DNA of 64,000 nucleotides. It comes from Holothuria scabra (lineage: Eukaryota; Echinodermata; Holothuroidea; Aspidochirotida; Holothuriidae). Below are positions 36,201 to 38,933 of this stretch, piece by piece. Under the pieces are notes generated by a model. That model was not told the origin of the DNA. It did not search any database and saw only the letters and a list, made by a program, of their open reading frames with translations. The position numbers and the translations under genes were made by a program. Position 1 is the first letter of the stretch, and every line of letters starts with the position of its first letter. Location: positions 46,968,879-47,032,878 of the forward strand of contig CM074187.1 in NCBI GenBank assembly GCA_037179385.1. The letters are read 5' to 3'.

Positions 36201-36378
36201 TTTATTGCCTGATGCACAAGAGACGTCTAATTCGGAAATAACCGCACCGTTATCAGAACATTGTGAAATGGAACCAATTTCCTCTTTCTCAGTGAACTCT
36301 CCTGTCAGTCTAAGCCATTCTTGCGACATGGAGCTGTCGTCCGACGACAGCTCAATGTCGCTAGACTCCGCGACGTGA
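105..36378 (+). CDS. Gene A: LRR / GCC2-GCC3 / multi-pass membrane receptor-like protein (5' end outside window)
   Basis: Spliced gene, 20 visible exons: 105-222, 1045-1116, 1254-1313, 2430-2501, 3462-3536, 5097-5168, 6001-6075, 7516-7590, 8026-8094, 12371-12445, 12991-13062, 14094-14237, 19679-19747, 20136-20213, 27510-27581, 28290-28343, 30363-30556, 33238-34748, 35494-35629, 36143-36378. They total 3329 nt and read open, ending at TGA (1109 residues); the signal-peptide exon must lie upstream. Order: Cys-rich LRR N-cap, about 15 LRRs with LxxNxL-type cores, a short Cys segment, CxxCPxG (GCC2/GCC3) modules, an EGF-like Cys knot, about eight or nine hydrophobic helices, and a Ser/acidic tail. 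LRR exons are joined in phase 2, as in LGR-type receptors. The likely role is a plasma-membrane receptor or adhesion/sensor protein; the ligand is unknown. The membrane part has a motif, WYWDVVELLRKFLL, that I cannot place confidently in a named family. Gene B is a close tandem paralogue. Confidence 0.85.
223..1044 (+). other. Gene A intron with GC donor
   Basis: Starts GCAAGT and ends TTTTCAG. Apart from the hairpin at 355-486 I see no gene or recognised repeat in it. The matching gene B intron (40851-41527) is shorter and has no such hairpin. Confidence 0.6.
355..486. repeat. Long imperfect hairpin, about 60-bp arms
   Basis: CAGACTTCTATTATG at the left pairs with the right end ...GGCTGAAGTCTG. 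The arms also share AAATGCACCCA, AAATTATGGG and ATAAACAATAG around a tight TGAAG loop. It looks like a tiny palindromic MITE or the template of a precursor-like hairpin RNA. Confidence 0.7.
1045..1116 (+). CDS. Gene A exon: single LRR
   Basis: 72 nt, phase 2 to 2, acceptor tttcag, donor GTAAGT. It encodes LLENNHISDIP and an F..L tail; it corresponds to gene B exon 41528-41599. Confidence 0.8.
1254..1313 (+). CDS. Gene A exon: short LRR
   Basis: 60 nt, phase 2 to 2, donor GTGAGC. It encodes IDSNDIKHSF and LPRSLRTL. The 20-residue repeat is shorter than its neighbours, and the same 60-nt length is kept in gene B (41736-41795). Confidence 0.75.
1314..2429 (+). other. Gene A intron, no gene seen
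   Basis: Contains a 13-G run at 1573-1585 within a low-complexity 'GGGTGGATTTGGGGGCA' patch. I see no coding signal. Confidence 0.5.
2430..2501 (+). CDS. Gene A exon: single LRR
   Basis: 72 nt, phase 2 to 2, acceptor ttaccag, donor GTGAGT. It encodes EGNKLTSFQTFF with a Cys in the helical side; it matches gene B 42827-42898. Confidence 0.78.
2502..3461 (+). other. Gene A intron with purine-rich G-run repeat
   Basis: 2690-3010 is a G-rich stretch (runs at 2727-2739 and 2937-2962). Its open frames on both strands are proline- or glycine-rich low complexity, not a gene. Confidence 0.5.
3462..3536 (+). CDS. Gene A exon: single LRR
   Basis: 75 nt, phase 2 to 2, acceptor ctctcag, donor GTAAGA. 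It encodes TNNRVTTVQDGTF and a Cys; it matches gene B 44890-44964. Confidence 0.78.
4247..4955. mobile_element. MITE family D copy 1, with internal insertion
   Basis: Ends resemble the other three copies (ACTTCCTGTACGCATGG at left, TATCCATGAGTCCGTG at right). The left internal part holds CACCAAGATGGCTGCCG, the right part TAAGATGGCCATCTTGC. About 4540-4870 is interrupted by CA repeats and a segment sharing GTCCGAATTTTCGGGTAG with MITE family E. Confidence 0.6.
4541..4867. repeat. CA microsatellites flanking a CpG-rich insert
   Basis: (CA)n runs at about 4541-4555, 4824-4841 and 4850-4867 surround a GC-rich 250-bp segment with two CACGTG-type sites (near 4649 and 4687). Confidence 0.6.
5097..5168 (+). 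CDS. Gene A exon: single LRR
   Basis: 72 nt, phase 2 to 2, acceptor ttctcag, donor GTACGT. It encodes NENLLLKITKKTFQGL; it matches gene B 45997-46068. Confidence 0.78.
5241..5406. repeat. Dispersed 'AGGCGTA' repeat
   Basis: Ends CATAGGCGTATGGGGG and GGTACGCCTATG form short inverted termini. The inside repeats TTTTGCCCGAAT. A related copy is inverted at 37443-37580. Confidence 0.5.
5407..5600 (+). mobile_element. tRNA-derived SINE (type 1)
   Basis: TGGCAGAGTGG resembles a pol III A box and GGTTCAAATCCCA at 5468-5480 a canonical B box. The next part, GGGTTTTCTCCGGGTA, is a motif seen in tRNA-SINE bodies. The head and body are shown directly; the 3' end is uncertain. Confidence 0.6.
6001..6075 (+). 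CDS. Gene A exon: single LRR
   Basis: 75 nt, phase 2 to 2, acceptor tttctag, donor GTGAGT. It encodes IDENPLVNIEPEAFSD; it matches gene B 47315-47389. Confidence 0.78.
6560..6862. mobile_element. Palindromic MITE, about 303 bp
   Basis: AGGCCTGTATACACGAGC at the left end is repeated as its reverse complement at the right end. The inner arms contain inverted TGTTTTGAGAATG and CAACAAACC blocks, so nearly the whole unit can fold. A flanking TTA on each side may be the target duplication. Confidence 0.75.
7516..7590 (+). CDS. Gene A exon: single LRR
   Basis: 75 nt, phase 2 to 2, acceptor ttggcag, donor GTGAGT. It encodes AKNLKNLTTIPSGLF; it matches gene B 48243-48317. Confidence 0.78.
8026..8094 (+). 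CDS. Gene A exon: single LRR
   Basis: 69 nt, phase 2 to 2, acceptor cccatag, donor GTAAGT. It encodes AACNLKTLPENTFHGI; it matches gene B 49864-49932. Confidence 0.8.
8819..8870. repeat. Two-copy direct repeat
   Basis: GGCAAGAACAACAAATTGCG is followed by a near copy, GGCAAGAACAATAAATTGCG. Confidence 0.7.
9285..9720. mobile_element. MITE family A, intact copy
   Basis: Long imperfect TIRs of about 36 bp: AAGCCGAGGTCACACTGC at the left against GTAGTATGACCGTGGCTT at the right, followed inward by GGATCGGAT and ATCCGATCC. Related copies are at 14668-15040 and 49097-49795. Confidence 0.75.
10400..11100. repeat. G-run repeat with 'AGCGCGACCATCGG' body
   Basis: Starts TGGCGTAGCTAGGATATT followed by 14 G. 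The body motif near 11010-11100 (CCATCGGTTAGCGCGG) recurs at 16900-17230 and, diverged, near 47000. Between them lies a SINE-tail fragment. Confidence 0.5.
10860..10975 (+). repeat. SINE tail fragment with CCTAA repeats
   Basis: GGAAACTGGGCTGTTAAACC resembles the 3' part of the type-2 SINE (44560-44605) and runs into four CCTAA units. Confidence 0.5.
12371..12445 (+). CDS. Gene A exon: single LRR
   Basis: 75 nt, phase 2 to 2, acceptor tatatag, donor GTAAGT. It encodes SRNPHLSALPESTFFGV; it matches gene B 51360-51434. Confidence 0.8.
12991..13062 (+). CDS. Gene A exon: single LRR
   Basis: 72 nt, phase 2 to 2, acceptor atttcag, donor GTAAGT. It encodes LDMNNLTSLPKNIF; it matches gene B 52291-52362. 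Confidence 0.8.
13468..13977. mobile_element. MITE family F, tandem dimer
   Basis: Begins TATAGACGAATCC and ends GGATTCGTCTATA, perfect 13-bp TIRs. The inside contains the 250-bp unit twice, with the junction near 13725 (GATCCGGCGGAATGCGGACA). Other copies: 49393-49678, 52989-53250, 56151-56385 and 56632-56874. Confidence 0.8.
14094..14237 (+). CDS. Gene A exon: double LRR
   Basis: 144 nt, exactly two repeat units without the usual intron between them. It encodes LGFNQFTTLPAELF and LQHNKITFIPAGFF. Acceptor ttttcag, donor GTAAGT; gene B has the same fused exon at 52463-52606. Confidence 0.82.
14668..15040. mobile_element. MITE family A, diverged copy
   Basis: AATTCGGATCGGATTCC at the left and AGTCGAATTCG...GACCGTGG at the right match family A termini; the inside carries CATTAAAATCTTG like the other copies. 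Confidence 0.65.
15568..16261. mobile_element. Nested TIR element with GCGGAA(T/C) tandem repeats in its ends
   Basis: Left end TAAAGCTGCGTTTACTTG then CACGCG and several GCGGAACGCGGAAT units. The right end is the inverted counterpart, ending CAAGTGAACACAGCTTTA. A second inner pair (ATCCACGTGCCCAATAAACA and TGCACAATAAACAGG) is also inverted. Open frames here are by-products of the repeats. Confidence 0.75.
16298..16443. repeat. Inverted repeat / hairpin element
   Basis: GGTGATCACTTATCACGG and GTGTGCACGAGC at left are mirrored by GCTCGTGCATGCACACC and GTGATCACTG at right; outer ends are CATTGGG and CAATGGG. About 145 bp. Confidence 0.65.
16836..17260. repeat. Two tandem copies of the G-run repeat body
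   Basis: CCCCTCAGATGGCAGGAAAC near 16965 and CCCCTCAGATGGCCGGAAAC near 17170, each preceded by a CTAAGCGGAGC and an ATTTTTGGTTTTA block, show a direct duplication with a spacing of about 205 bp. Confidence 0.6.
17880..19560. repeat. Diverged tandem repeat, about 3 units of roughly 500-600 bp
   Basis: The blocks AAGCGGGCGAAATTTTTTGG (18238), AAGCGCGCGAAAATTTTTGG (18866) and TAGCGCACCGAAAATTTGG (19240) recur. Each is followed by TAT/CATCGGG(C/G)ACAA-type sequence and ACACAAGAGA-like segments. No gene is seen. A 20-bp direct duplication, GTGTGAAAAGCATTCTGAAC, lies at 18531-18570. Confidence 0.5.
19679..19747 (+). CDS. Gene A exon: single LRR
   Basis: 69 nt, phase 2 to 2, acceptor ttccgcag, donor GTAAGT. 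It encodes LFGNKIENLVDGMFSG, the same string as gene B 53430-53498. Confidence 0.8.
20136..20213 (+). CDS. Gene A exon: single LRR
   Basis: 78 nt, phase 2 to 2, weak-looking acceptor gttcaag (gene B has gttctag), donor GTGAGT. It encodes LFRNKITTVEGEPF and an N-glycosylation-type NAT-like end. The next intron carries the foldback element. Confidence 0.76.
20261..20564. mobile_element. hAT-type MITE, family G, 304 bp
   Basis: TIRs CAAGGGCGGATCCAGCC and TGGATCCGCCAATG. It is flanked by a perfect 8-bp direct repeat, TCTATTAA, at 20253-20260 and 20565-20572. It is a short relative of 15230-16761, lying 47 bp past the donor of the gene A exon ending at 20213. Confidence 0.85.
20592..20693 (+). 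mobile_element. 5' part of a tRNA-derived SINE split by the foldback element
   Basis: ATGGTCAAGTGGCTCGAGC resembles the head of the intact type-2 SINE at 44368 (TGGCCAAGTGGTTGAAGC); a decayed B box, GGTTTGAACATTC, follows. It ends AACATACT where the foldback element begins, and resumes at 26477. Confidence 0.65.
20690..20693 (+). repeat. Left target-site duplication TACT
   Basis: TACT immediately before GAGTAGTATAG; its partner is at 26477-26480. In intact SINE copies the site reads CCTACTGCCATTG, present once. Confidence 0.75.
20976..20988 (+). promoter_or_regulatory. TATA box in left arm
   Basis: TATATATAAAAAG lies about 43-55 bp before the ATG at 21030. An initiator-like GGCATTAGT sits about 25-30 bp downstream. 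The same promoter faces the other way in the right arm near 26192-26206. Confidence 0.55.
21030..21461 (+). CDS. Left-arm ORF with candidate intron, foldback element protein 1
   Basis: ATG after a TATA box. Exon 1 is 21030-21325; GTAAGT at 21326 and a pyrimidine-rich tract ending AACAG at 21415 suggest a 90-bp intron. Exon 2 is 21416-21461 and ends at TAG, giving 113 residues (99 if unspliced). The product begins MGEIGKIARELGRNFV, is charged, helix-prone and Asn/Glu-rich, and has no Cys or membrane segment. The right arm keeps the ORF with only three or so substitutions. No family is recognised. An alternative is splicing of exon 1 to an acceptor near 23126 (gacag/A), which is in frame with the Cys-rich ORF. 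Confidence 0.5.
21890..22330 (+). repeat. About four 105-120-bp imperfect tandem units in left arm
   Basis: Repeated blocks are GATAAGG/AGTC, TGGACAGGAAAAATAA, TTTGGTTGAGAAGAGCC, AAGATATCG and AGGAAAAC. They are mirrored at about 24840-25280 in the right arm. The first unit is partly open (DRKNKRLWLRRAK); later units carry stops. Confidence 0.65.
22428..22670 (+). CDS. Left-arm small ORF, 80 codons, unrecognised
   Basis: ATG 14 bp after a TATA-like TGTATAAAAAAGG. The product starts MYEHSDSDSDCRKPYC and ends in a basic KRRGQGSWPNNSRVRERR stretch. Its mirror in the right arm (24515-24757, minus) has one S-to-N change. It converges on, and overlaps by 7 bp, an opposite-strand ORF. Coding status is uncertain. 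Confidence 0.3.
   Translation: MYEHSDSDSDCRKPYCTRSVNKILVRSLSTGRRKGSQCCTPFLAVSPTQFVSVKRRGQGSWPNNSRVRERRVIRTGLAHY
22664..22951 (-). CDS. Left-arm copy of the 95-codon ORF
   Basis: Mirror of 24234-24521; same predicted residues. It ends convergently with 22428-22670. Confidence 0.25.
   Translation of the reverse strand: MQSPKLKALLHFPLNMSSAKQAVIHFSPCCNDSSLSEPTREEFHGYKCALSSNTPIYLVEYEGFERWFLMRCTLYRPVGKFPCFFVFYRLRMTHQ
23320..23325 (-). terminator. Poly(A) signal AATAAA for the loop ORF
   Basis: Read on the minus strand, AATAAA lies about 30 nt after the stop codon of the 227-codon ORF, inside the loop and therefore present once. Confidence 0.5.
23355..24038 (-). CDS. Foldback loop ORF: 227-codon Cys-rich/acidic protein
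   Basis: Starts in the right arm and continues through the loop to a stop at 23355. Residues 1-48 (arm-encoded) are Cys-rich: MISVCSESCCTCSNCSVC. The loop part contains CHMTLSTCSDALSRHVERVH, like the second half of a C2H2 finger but lacking a well-spaced first Cys. A long acidic/Ser stretch follows (SDTEEVNSSEEEPDEKE), then a hydrophobic-heptad-like end (LAALTEINKAIGNILKR). In the left arm the same start runs off homology at SYEH and stops 12 codons later. A poly(A) signal lies about 30 bp past the stop. Its upstream sequence allows an in-frame splice from protein 1. Possibly a DNA-binding or accessory transposon protein; unproven. Confidence 0.5.
   Translation of the reverse strand: MISVCSESCCTCSNCSVCTKSCSSVALARLCAARGCTPVALSARSYEHLDRSNAHIALKRAPRAQGNVCPYTSQTVEPIPLVCHMTLSTCSDALSRHVERVHDRHTRNPDENSFVRDGGGKEASDARRSKESYYDSLSESDTNESTSEPMEGDTGSDREDTDNTDSDTEEVNSSEEEPDEKETDSDVEEDEGRGYSGYDPGTTETLAALTEINKAIGNILKRTLQRM
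24234..24521 (+). CDS. Right-arm small ORF, up to 95 codons, unrecognised
   Basis: The first ATG in frame is at 24279 (MSSAKQAVIHFSPCC). Further in is IYLVEYEGFERWFLMRC, an aromatic-rich stretch. The predicted protein is identical in the mirrored left-arm copy (22664-22951, minus), which may reflect very recent arm homogenisation rather than selection. Confidence 0.25.
   Translation: MQSPKLKALLHFPLNMSSAKQAVIHFSPCCNDSSLSEPTREEFHGYKCALSSNTPIYLVEYEGFERWFLMRCTLYRPVGKFPCFFVFYRLRMTHQ
24515..24757 (-). CDS. Right-arm copy of the 80-codon ORF
   Basis: Mirror of 22428-22670 with N in place of one S; same start and stop. Confidence 0.28.
   Translation of the reverse strand: MYEHSDSDSDCRKPYCTRSVNKILVRSLSTGRRKGSQCCTPFLAVSPTQFVNVKRRGQGSWPNNSRVRERRVIRTGLAHY
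25721..26152 (-). CDS. Right-arm copy of foldback element protein 1
   Basis: Mirror of 21030-21461: exon 1 26152-25857, donor GTAAGT, exon 2 25766-25721. It begins MGEIGKIALELGRNF; the differences from the left copy are R to L, K to R and a final R to G. On this strand the alternative downstream exon would lead into the 227-codon ORF, which only this arm completes. Confidence 0.5.
26477..26607 (+). mobile_element. 3' part of the split SINE
   Basis: TACTGTCATTGTGCTTGG and ATAAGCAATGAAGTAGGG align with the intact SINE at 44467-44510; the end is GGTTAGAAACAGAGTCG then CTCATCTAACC, as in the other tails. Confidence 0.75.
27510..27581 (+). CDS. Gene A exon: last full LRR
   Basis: 72 nt, phase 2 to 2, acceptor tccacag, donor GTAAGT. 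It encodes LRNNPLASLSSKSM and ATNATV; it matches gene B 56041-56112. Confidence 0.8.
27582..28289 (+). other. Gene A intron, pyrimidine-rich
   Basis: 27745-27890 is a long CT-rich tract ending in a 10-G run; open frames there are low complexity. No gene seen. Confidence 0.5.
28290..28343 (+). CDS. Gene A exon: Cys-containing LRR end segment
   Basis: 54 nt, phase 2 to 2, acceptor tgtacag, donor GTAAGT. It encodes ICDSVVLPNRFEDL, probably the C-terminal closing piece of the LRR solenoid; it matches gene B 57236-57289. Confidence 0.78.
28402..28704 (-). mobile_element. MITE family C, copy with TTAA flanks
   Basis: TTAA AGGCCCATTTCTC at left, GAGAGGTTTGGCCCT TTAA at right, with TIRs extending through CTCACCCCAAAC and GTTTGGGGTGAG. 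TTAA at both ends is typical of piggyBac- or Kolobok-type insertion. Five other copies are in this window. Confidence 0.75.
29552..29615 (+). repeat. Small 'TAGCC...GGCTA' element
   Basis: TAGCCCGCGGGGCGGACG to GCTACGCAGGCTA. Fuller copies are at 30863-30974 and 39742-39837; an inverted partial one is at 37104-37162. Confidence 0.6.
29868..30173 (+). mobile_element. MITE family C copy
   Basis: TTAAAGGCATTCATTC and CACCCTAAACTACAG at left, GGGATGATGAAAATATGCC then TTTAAA at right. It holds the shared internal motif TGTGTCTGGATAA. Confidence 0.65.
30363..30556 (+). CDS. Gene A exon: Cys-rich start of GCC2/GCC3 region
   Basis: 194 nt, phase 2 in and phase 1 out, acceptor aatgcag, donor GTAGGT. 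It encodes DFGGFVCERL, then CTTCPTGTF and CTPCPAG, the CxxCPxG pattern of GCC2/GCC3 (ephrin-receptor-like) repeats; it matches gene B 57502-57695. Confidence 0.82.
30863..30974 (+). repeat. Small 'TAGCC...GGCTA' element
   Basis: TAGCCAGCGGAGCGAAC, then TTTTCGTTCAG, GCTACGAAAAA and GGCTGCAGCCACAGAGG, ending GCAGGCTA. Confidence 0.65.
31120..31430 (-). mobile_element. MITE family C, degraded copy
   Basis: Inverted orientation: AAGCCCCTTCCACAACTG, CAGACACAATCCCAG and TGCCAATTGAGAATTTC match the other copies; the termini are eroded. Confidence 0.5.
31536..32145. mobile_element. TIR element with GAGTCC repeats
   Basis: CAGGGCTGTAAC at left and GTTGCAGCCCTG at right form TIRs of a hAT-like type, though no clear 8-bp duplication is seen. 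Subterminal GAGTCCGAGTCC blocks are inverted at both ends. The centre (about 31690-31930) looks like a later insertion. A related fragment is near 10200-10360. Confidence 0.6.
33238..34748 (+). CDS. Gene A exon: GCC2/GCC3, EGF-like and membrane region
   Basis: 1511 nt, phase 1 in and phase 0 out, acceptor aaatag, donor GTAAGT. It starts GGFYQDEVGTF, continues with CNPGTY and CPEGTN Cys motifs, an extracellular stretch with N-glycosylation sequons (NKT, NGT), and an EGF-like CLEGYHGWQCTVCENGY. Then come about seven hydrophobic segments beginning at WWILPKLLLF. Before the last helix lies WYWDVVELLRKFLL. If unspliced it would stop nine codons past the donor. Confidence 0.88.
34749..35493 (+). 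other. Gene A intron, no gene seen
   Basis: 745 bp between membrane exons; no recognised repeat. The gene B counterpart is only 140 bp. Confidence 0.6.
35494..35629 (+). CDS. Gene A exon: final membrane helices
   Basis: 136 nt, phase 0 in and phase 1 out, acceptor ctacag, donor GTTTGT. It encodes two hydrophobic stretches, LISLLVINF and VFIYFISISLLNIGFL, separated by an SDDND loop. Gene B 62599-62734 is nearly identical. Confidence 0.84.
36143..36378 (+). CDS. Gene A exon: cytoplasmic tail and stop
   Basis: 236 nt, entered in phase 1 after tttacag; ends at TGA. The tail is Ser/Thr/acidic (SNSEITAPLSEHCEMEP) and ends SSDDSSMSLDSAT. Gene B stops ten codons earlier, so the last acidic Ser cluster is specific to gene A. 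Confidence 0.82.
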
Positions 36379-36544
36379 TGTCACCGGGTGGCCACCAGCT
36401 CGCGTCTGTTACAAGAGTATCAGACAGCAACTCTCATTTCTAAAGCTATATCGTCTTAGATCGAGTTCTTACTGATTTCTTCATATCTTTAGCCAGTGAA
36501 CAGATTAAGCTCGCCTAATAGCATTCTCTGCACTCTTAATTCCT

Positions 36545-36802
36545 TTAACCCTTTACCGTTGTGTTCCAATCGGGGCATATTTGCGCGCCTCGGGAGTGGG
36601 CGGAAAAGCGGACGTAGCACCCCCGCATCAGCTTCCGTAGGCGATTGACCCCGAGACCTTAAACTATTTTCTCTCTCGTTGTTGTGTCCGAATTTTCGGG
36701 TAGCTACTCGCAGTTTCGAGCTCCGTGTGAAACAGTAAAGATGGGTGACAGCCGCGCTCTCCGCATGGGTCCAAAAGGACCCAAACAACGGCAAAGGGTT
36801 AA
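36545..36802 (-). mobile_element. MITE family E, copy 1
   Basis: TTAACCCTTTACCGTTGT at left and CAACGGCAAAGGGTTAA at right. Inside are CCGAATTTTCGGGTAGC and CAGTTTCGAGCTCCG. TTAA termini suggest TTAA-target insertion. The same unit lies inverted at 47433. Confidence 0.8.
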
Positions 36803-37442
36803 AAAAAGTCTGTGGAGTGTGTTTACTGCAAAGCTGATGCCACTGTCTCTGCGTGTGTGCGCAGCCCCGTGCTACAGATACTTTAGATTAAATGCTAACA
36901 TATGCGTACGGGAAGACGATTTCACACAATTTCCGGGGCGCAGGGTGTTTGCCCTGAAAATTCTGCCCATGTACTGCACTGCCCCTGCCCTGAAAATACA
37001 AGTGCCAGTGTCCTGAAGTAAACATTTTTCCTAGTCTGGGAGGGCTGCGGACCCTAGACCTCCCGCCTCGTAAGCCTGTGAAGTGTGAATGCCACATTTT
37101 ACCTAGCCTGATTTTTCGTAGCGATGAGCTGAACGAAAAGACTTCGTCCGCTCCGCGGGCTACATTTTACCACGTTTGTCTTCTGTAAGGTTGAACAGTA
37201 GGCCTAATAATATCATACAATAGTTTGACGCCAATGCTCTGGCCAATTAGAAATTCCTTCTTTCCTGCCAGTTACATCAGCATAATTCTCATCCATCAGA
37301 TTCACACACGATTGATTTCGGTATTCCTTCTATCCTTGTGTTAATTCCCTGACAGTTAGCTTCTCTTTGATAAGAGTAGGCTTCACTATACTTTGTGGGT
37401 AATTACAGTGTGCGAGTGATACACTCTGGGACAACGACCTGC

Positions 37443-37590
37443 ACGTGGTTGATTTCGTAGGCGTATGAGGCGGGGTGCAGGGGAGCACGCGCCCTCCCAA
37501 TTCGGACAAAAATAGGTTGGTCCATTCGGGCAAAACATTGGCAGATCATGATAAATGGTGCCCCCATGACCCAACCTTGAGATGCAAAAA
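37443..37590 (-). repeat. Dispersed 'AGGCGTA' repeat, inverted copy
   Basis: GTAGGCGTATGAGGCGGG and CCCTCCCAATTCGGACAAA are the complement of parts of 5241-5406. Confidence 0.5.
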
Positions 37591-38615
37591 TAGCGACTTC
37601 GACATTTCGACCCTCTTCAGACAGACAGTCAGGAGAAGACACTTTATTTCAGTCCTAATAAAAAAGATCGACACGTTTTTGCACACTTAAAGTAACATCC
37701 GATTTGTCTATCAGTATTTTTTGATAATGATGGAAGGGAGCTTCTAAAGTGTTCAGTAGTAATGCAGTAGACTTAGCCGAGAAAAAGCTGCCCAAAGGAA
37801 TCTTCCACAAGTAAGCAGGTAACCAGGATTGTGTAATGGGTGGGGTTTTGGAGTGTGATGATGGGAAATTTGCCTAGAAAGGAGGCATGTGTCCCACCCC
37901 TTATGGAGGAGAAAGTTATTTTTTATGTATCCAAATGCGAAATGGTACAATATTTGTGCATCGAATGTAATAAATATTACAGAAATTATTTCGTGCCAAT
38001 TTTGCTGTTATTTTGTTTTTCACATTGAATCAGGGAGTTGGATTAACCCCCCCCCCCCCTTCCTTGGCTAATCGCCTATTCCCCAAATGCAACACACTGT
38101 ACCTGATTTTATGATCAAGTCTCGAGAAAATCCCAATGCTGCTTGGGATTTTGAAGACTCTTGGTAACCATTCAAGCCTGGAGAGAAAGGGGGGGGGGGG
38201 CGAGGTCCTGTTTGAAAACTTTTCACATTCTAGAGAGTTTCAAGTTTGCTATCGACTTATGAAAGTAATTTCCGAAGACAAAATTCATTGACTTCAAAAT
38301 ATGCAGAGAAATGTTTTACTTTAGGAGACAAACGTTCACAAGTTACGGTATTTTATCAATAAAAGTTTTATTTTACTATACTTTAATTTTCAAGCACACT
38401 TGAAGCACGGTTCGCCCAATCCAGATACACACTGAAACTAACTTTAACTACTGCAATAAATAAATGAATAAATTATAACACATTGCACAATTGTATGTAT
38501 GAAGTGGCATGGAAGTGGTTCTCAACTGAGAAGTTTTATTACAAAAGAGGTATTATTGAGGTAGTAATTAACCAATGGCCATAAAAACCATTTATAACAA
38601 CTTCTATCTTAGCCG

Positions 38616-38625
38616 ATATAAAAAC
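38616..38625 (+). promoter_or_regulatory. Possible TATA box of gene B
   Basis: GATATAAAAA lies about 220 bp upstream of the gene B ATG, in otherwise repeat-poor sequence. No clear initiator is seen, and the start site is unproven. Confidence 0.25.
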
Positions 38626-38845
38626 TCCATGCAGGGACTTTCAAAGGTAAAATCCATTTAAAATGAAAAAAAAAAAAAAAAATTCTGAAATAAGAGGAAA
38701 AACAGTTTCGATTACTGAGTTTTGTCTTGCCAATCGATACCACTTTCCCTAGCAATTCTATTCCAGCAGTCGGTACAGGACTAGCCTATTAATCGGTTGA
38801 GGAACCGTTGTTGGTTTGTCCCGTAATAATTTTTTGAAAATCAAA

Positions 38846-38933
38846 ATGTCCTCCAGATTTTTTTCAACTATACTTTTCCTCACGATTGGATGTTTAGTTC
38901 TAAGATGCTTATCTTATGATTGGATCAGAAAAG
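38846..38933 (+). CDS. Gene B exon 1: start codon and signal peptide
   Basis: ATG in context atcaaaATGT. It encodes MSSRFFSTILFLTIGCLV and ends LSYDWIRK plus one base, donor GTGAGT in phase 1. That matches the phase-1 entry of the LRRNT exon. A hydrophobic core of about 12 residues after an Arg marks a secretory signal. The equivalent of gene A is outside the window. Confidence 0.75.

Larger units (their letters stand above)
36379..38845. other. Intergenic region between genes A and B
   Basis: 2.5 kb. Contains MITE family E (36545-36802), a small TAGCC element (37104-37162, inverted), an AGGCGTA repeat (37443-37580, inverted), two G/C-run patches (38046-38057, 38190-38200) and repeat-poor sequence before gene B. 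No other gene seen. Confidence 0.6.
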
